Origin: Mesotaenium endlicherianum | Lineage: Eukaryota > Streptophyta > Zygnematophyceae > Zygnematales > Mesotaeniaceae | Direction: 5' to 3' | Assembly (NCBI GenBank): GCA_009602735.1 | Contig: WELA01004388.1 | Location: forward strand, 961,540 to 1,025,539 | DNA length: 64,000 nt | Shown: positions 60,459-64,000 of the stretch, in pieces | Numbering within the stretch: position 1 is the stretch's first letter | How the letters are laid out: every line of letters begins with the position of its first letter | Notes under the pieces: generated by a model | What the model was told of the DNA's origin: nothing | The model's input: the letters and a program-made list of their open reading frames with translations, nothing else | Databases searched by the model: none | Position numbers and translations under genes: made by a program

Positions 60459-60471
60459 TAAGAGTAAGGCC

Positions 60472-60660
60472 GTGGAAGTACATGCAGTGCCTTCCACACC
60501 TTTTACTTCCATGGGGGCTGGGCCTGCCACGGCACCTAAGCGCGTCGTCCCCGTCTGCGACCAGTGCCGCCAAAAAGGACACGTGGTGGAGAAGTGTTTT
60601 CACCTGCACCCACACCTGGCTCCTACTGGATGGGTGTTCAGACCCCAAAAAGGTATAGTG
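60472..60660 (+). pseudogene. E2 gag zinc knuckle
   Basis: CDQCRQKGHVVEKCFHLHPH is a CCHC knuckle preceded by a short basic stretch. It continues the gag interrupted at 54316. Confidence 0.75.
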
Positions 60661-60837
60661 CTGTCCGCTTTTCTCAATGCTCTGTCAGCAGCCCAGGTAC
60701 CTTTGTCTATGCTTTCGCCGACCTCTACTTTTGCTGGTTTCCACCCGAGTACATCAGGGTTTCCGTCCCAGCCTACCAATTTTGCAAGGTATCCCTCTTG
60801 ATTTTTGTTTGCATACCAGGCCGAAGTTTGGAGTCTC

Positions 60838-60920
60838 AATCCTAACCCTAATCCTAATTTTAATTTCTAACCCAATTTCTAGCCCTAATTGTAGCCCTAA
60901 CTCTTCCCCTACCCCTTAGG
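60838..60920 (+). repeat. Degenerate telomere-like CCCTAA tract
   Basis: Interrupted run of CCCTAA/CCTAAT units about 80 bp long inside E2. Too short and degenerate for a telomere. Confidence 0.55.
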
Positions 60921-61099
60921 ATTTCTTCATGCACCAGCAGTTGGCTGCGATGCAAGCCAGCATGCAGGACATGCATCGCCGGGACGGTTCCCAGCTGGAC
61001 CTCCCTCCTGCTCAGTATGTCGGTTTGCATCCCCTCCCTCCTTGCGGTCCGGTTCCAGCCTATCCATATTGTTTTCCCCGACCTCTTGACGGATGACAC

Positions 61100-62540
61100 T
61101 GTGTGTCAGAAGAAGAGACGGGTGCTCCAGCAAAGGGTGCTCTCGCGGTACATAGGCGTCGCGTGGCCGCTCACACGCCTTCGGCTCCGCCAGCTGTTGG
61201 GCCGGACCATGATCGAAGTGTTGAGCAATCGGCACAGCTGCCTAGGTCGTTCGACTTGTTTGAGCCCGATGGTACCTTAGGACCACCTCACGCAGGGCTA
61301 CTTGTGCCAGTCCGAGGTGGTGGGCCTGCAAGTGGGGCGGCTGCAGGTACCCTGATCATCGTGCCAGGGGATGTACCTGCGGCCCAGTTGTAAGCGCAAC
61401 AAGTGTGTGACCACCTGCAAACGGCGGTAGCTTCCGTAGAGCGCAATTTGCTGTTGCCCCTCTCATACGCGCAAGTAGTGGTCAACTTGCCTTATCCTGC
61501 CAACCCGCCGAGACCGTCCACGCCCTCTCTTGTCTCGACCACTTTGGCTGCCCTGTTTGCGTGGGCGATCGTGGAGCCGCTCTTGCCTCCGCCACCCGTT
61601 CCGGCCTATCCCTCCCATGACGTCCCTTAGGTGGTTTTGTGTCCTCCTGGTGACCTGCTGCAGTCGGCTACCAATTCTTTGCCGTACACTATCACTCCTT
61701 GTATCGGTCAGGTCATCTATGCCCGTCGTCCTGCGGATGAGTCCCCATCCTTGCCACGAGATCCAATAAATGTACCTGCTTTGAGTCCTCCCGATCAGTT
61801 ACTTCCCCCACCAGTCAACACGATCCTCCATCGGGTGCCATCTCCTTTTATTCCTCGTCCAGCTCCGTTCATTCCGCCACCAGTGTCTCAATTGCGAGGC
61901 GGTGCTATGCTCCCACCATCTTTGTTCACTACGCCCTCTGCGGCTCTTGCGCAGGCGCAGCAGGAGATTACTCGCAAACTCCTTCACCGCTGTCCGCCTT
62001 CTCCCGCGTCCCCATTGATTGACCGGCCCCAACGCCCTACGCTTCTCCCACAAGGGCGCCCGCTGCGTCTTTCGCTAGTCGTACCCACTACCTTGACGCC
62101 GCCCCATCGTTGCCTGCCGCGTCCTCCGTCAGCCATCCCCACGACCTTACCGCCGTTCTGTCGCTGCTGGCCTGTCTTGCGGCACCTCTTCCTTTGTCTT
62201 CATCCGTCCTGCCACCTCCAAGTGGGTTATCCCCCTCTGCTCCTTCTTTCTTCCCCACTCTACTGCAGGTTCCTGCTCCTCCCAGGTCAGTTTCTCCTCC
62301 ATCCTTTCTCACTCACTCTCCCTCGTCCCTCGCGTTTCCCGTGGCTGCCGCTTTTGCCGTCACTATCGATGATATTAGTCCTCGCAACCTTCTTGACCCG
62401 ATCTATTCACTCCTGCACAACATTGTGTCTGCTCTTGAGCCTCTCCTTGCGTGTTCTGCTCAATCTGTCCAGACTCCTCTCTCCTCCTACACCATTTCTT
62501 CTGCTACTCTTTAGCAAATACACGCAGCCTTACACTGTCT
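61100..62540 (+). pseudogene. E2 Pro-rich spacer
   Basis: Mostly open, very rich in Pro, Leu and Ser (61631-62542: PSPFIPRPAPFIPPPVSQL). No domain. It separates gag from the methyltransferase. Confidence 0.5.
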
Positions 62541-62577
62541 AGCCCCTTTACCTGTTCCATCCTCTCTTGCTCCTTCC

Positions 62578-63200
62578 GTGGCACCTCCTCTTCCTTCTAC
62601 ACTAGTCATCAACACTACACCAAGTCCCTGGTTGCTTCCCCCGGCAGACATTATTGTGCTCGATTTGTTTGCGGGGTTCTCTTCCACCGTCGCTGGGCTC
62701 TCGCTTAGTGGGCAGCGTATTGCACACTACTATTACTGCGATATCGACCCTATTGCCCGGCTTGCTAGCCAAAACCACCTAGCTGCTCTCACTCTGGCAT
62801 TCCTCACTTTGTTACCTCCCTTTGTAAACCACACGGCCTATTCAACTTTGCCTCCAGATATTCGTCTTCTTCATCAGGCGTATTTGCAATCCATGGGTCC
62901 TGTTCATCTTGTTATTGGGATTTTTGTGAATGTCAGGGTCATTCTTGGGCCGGCACCGAGAAGGGGCTCTCTGACCATCGTTTTCAATTATTTTACAAGC
63001 TTAACCATGTCTTAGGCCTTCTTCAAACCTCCCAACTCTCTCCCCCAGCCTACCTTTTGGAAAACGTCAACTTAAGTGATGATGTGCAAGCCCATGTTTG
63101 TGCTGACTTTACTATCACATCCATTCTTGGGCCTGGGGTCATTGCCGCGTCTGTTGGGTCTTACGCTCATCGCTCTCGCATGTTCTGGCAAAATTGTGTG
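62578..63200 (+). pseudogene. E2 cytosine-5 DNA methyltransferase domain
   Basis: Motif I IIVLDLFAGFSSTVAGLSL and the adjacent YYYCDIDPIARLASQNHL (SAM and acidic-ribose blocks) are clear; a motif VI-like LENVNLSDDV and a YAHRSRMFWQN block, close to the AHRARYFWGN of DNMT3, follow. The second block makes this look DNMT3/DRM-like. Broken copy; sequence identity to the E1 domain is low. Confidence 0.75.
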
Positions 63201-63514
63201 TACCTCACTGTCCTCATACCGTCAATCCTAATGAGGTTCTTACACTTGAGGGTTCCAAAGGTTGCACCATTCGTGAGCACATGAAGAACTGCGCACCTTG
63301 CCACCTACCTCACATCCTCAACGAGGTGGATCCATTGCAACCCCCTGTCTCAGCCAACCACCCCTGTCAAGAGTGTGGCTCTATTCATTGTCCTGCCTCT
63401 ATGCTAATGTGCGATCATTGTAATGCTCGGTGGCATTTGACTTGTTTGTCTCCTCCTTTGCCTCAAATCCCTGAGGGTGATTGGTTTTCCCTTGTTGCAA
63501 TCCAACCCCTCTAG
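63194..63514 (+). pseudogene. E2 integrase tail fused to a PHD finger
   Basis: LTLEGSKGCTIREHMKNC, then CHLPHI, aligns with LELEGSDGKTMRDHVQNC and CHLPNI of E1. The PHD follows: CQECGSIHCPASMLMCDHCN, RWHLTC, LPQIPEGDW. The pair is therefore shared between two distant elements. Confidence 0.82.
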
Positions 63515-63980
63515 CCTAGGACCCCCTCATTACTTCCCTTTGTCTTTGTTTTGCTGTTTCCTTCTCCTCCTTTGTTTCCTTGGTCGCACGTTCAGGTCTT
63601 TGTCCCCTTTCATGGTAGGAGCAGTCCCTGTCCTCCGATGTTTGTGGGCATCCTCCGCCGCTGCTCACCCCTGACGTTGCTGACGCGTTGGGTGCAAACT
63701 TCTTGGAGGCCTCGCGCACCCCCACCAACTACCCGTCACTTGATGGCCGTGTTTTGCTGTTGTCCCCGATCCTCCGCTCCACCGTGGAGTCTAATTCCAT
63801 CACCATTCGTCGCGTTTATCGCCTGGAGTACCTTCCGCCCGGGTTTACTCATCCCGGCTCGCCGGAGGTCATCCTCTCTTCCGTTGTCCTCAACAATCCT
63901 CTCCTGTCGCCGCGTGCTTACCATTACCATTCAGCTTCCGCCTTGTCACCTCGCCTTCAGCTGGGGGGGGGGGGTGCCTA
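63515..63980 (+). pseudogene. E2 region after the PHD finger
   Basis: Open frame from about 63688 (LEASRTPTNYPSLDGRVLLL, VYRLEYLPPGFTHPGSPEVI) reaching the window edge; no domain recognised. A run of ten Gs lies at 63964-63973. Confidence 0.4.
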
Positions 63981-64000
63981 GCTCATTTTTCGCTTTAGCC

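Larger units (their letters stand above)
52996..63980 (+). mobile_element. E2: second DNMT/PHD-bearing element, broken, runs off the window
   Basis: Parts seen: gag core (53330-54315), a nested non-autonomous element, zinc knuckle (60472-60660), Pro-rich spacer, DNMT (62578-63200), integrase tail and PHD finger (63194-63514) and a further open region. Its presumed leader extends left to about 46.3 kb beyond the copia insertion. Most of pol is not visible. It is far more diverged from E1 than E3 or E4 are; many breaks; old. Confidence 0.75.

Noticed and set aside
60838-60920. Interstitial telomere
   Set aside because: CCCTAA units are few and interrupted; it lies inside a retroelement coding region.
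62578-63270. Host DNA methyltransferase gene
   Set aside because: It lies between gag remnants and an integrase tail, with no host-type introns.

Overview
The window looks like nuclear DNA of a plant-lineage eukaryote, most likely a charophyte alga such as Chara. The species is an inference. It rests on a nuclear gene for a CemA-like chloroplast envelope protein with plant-type introns, on very dense Ty3/gypsy and Ty1/copia retrotransposons primed by initiator-Met tRNA, and on Ty3 elements carrying a cytosine-5 DNA methyltransferase (DNMT) and a PHD finger, a combination previously reported from charophyte algae.  Layout. Bases 1-9,300 are the host part: a seven-exon DLDG1/CemA-like gene on + (2994-6443), then a convergent multi-exon gene on - that I cannot name (about 7178-8881). 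From 9,305 to the end nearly everything is retroelement, nested several layers deep. E1 (9305-30337, +) is a decayed DNMT- and PHD-bearing Ty3 element; it is split by B (11755-20577, -), a much better preserved chromovirus with extra ORFs after pol, and by a solo LTR (22799-23297). From 30.3 to 37.7 kb lies a patchwork of fragments: a B-family LTR piece, a 430-bp repeat in inverted orientation on both sides of a second DNMT-family fragment (E3, -), an LTR-like insert and two head-to-head gag remnants. E4 (36766-45056, -), a third DNMT-family fragment, is split by chromovirus D (37690-44448, -). From about 46.3 kb to the end a more distant DNMT element (E2, +) is split by a copia element (48104-52990, -) and by a large non-autonomous LTR element (54316-60458, -).  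Most nested insertions have exact 5-bp target duplications (AAAGG, TTGGG, GCACG, AAGTG; TAAGG/TAAGA for the last), so the order of insertion can be read.  Main points of interest. First, the three E1-family copies do not have ordinary LTRs. The 5' end carries repeat A only, and the 3' end reads B-A-B, an A1...B1-A2-B2 'split direct repeat' layout known from DIRS/PAT tyrosine-recombinase elements but here in an element with a DDE-type integrase. Second, two different DNMT+PHD retroelements lie in one window. Third, chromovirus B has a 1.7-kb sense-strand coding region of unknown function between its chromodomain and 3' LTR. Fourth, the non-autonomous element shares its termini, primer site and some internal sequence with B, which suggests that B-type proteins mobilised it.
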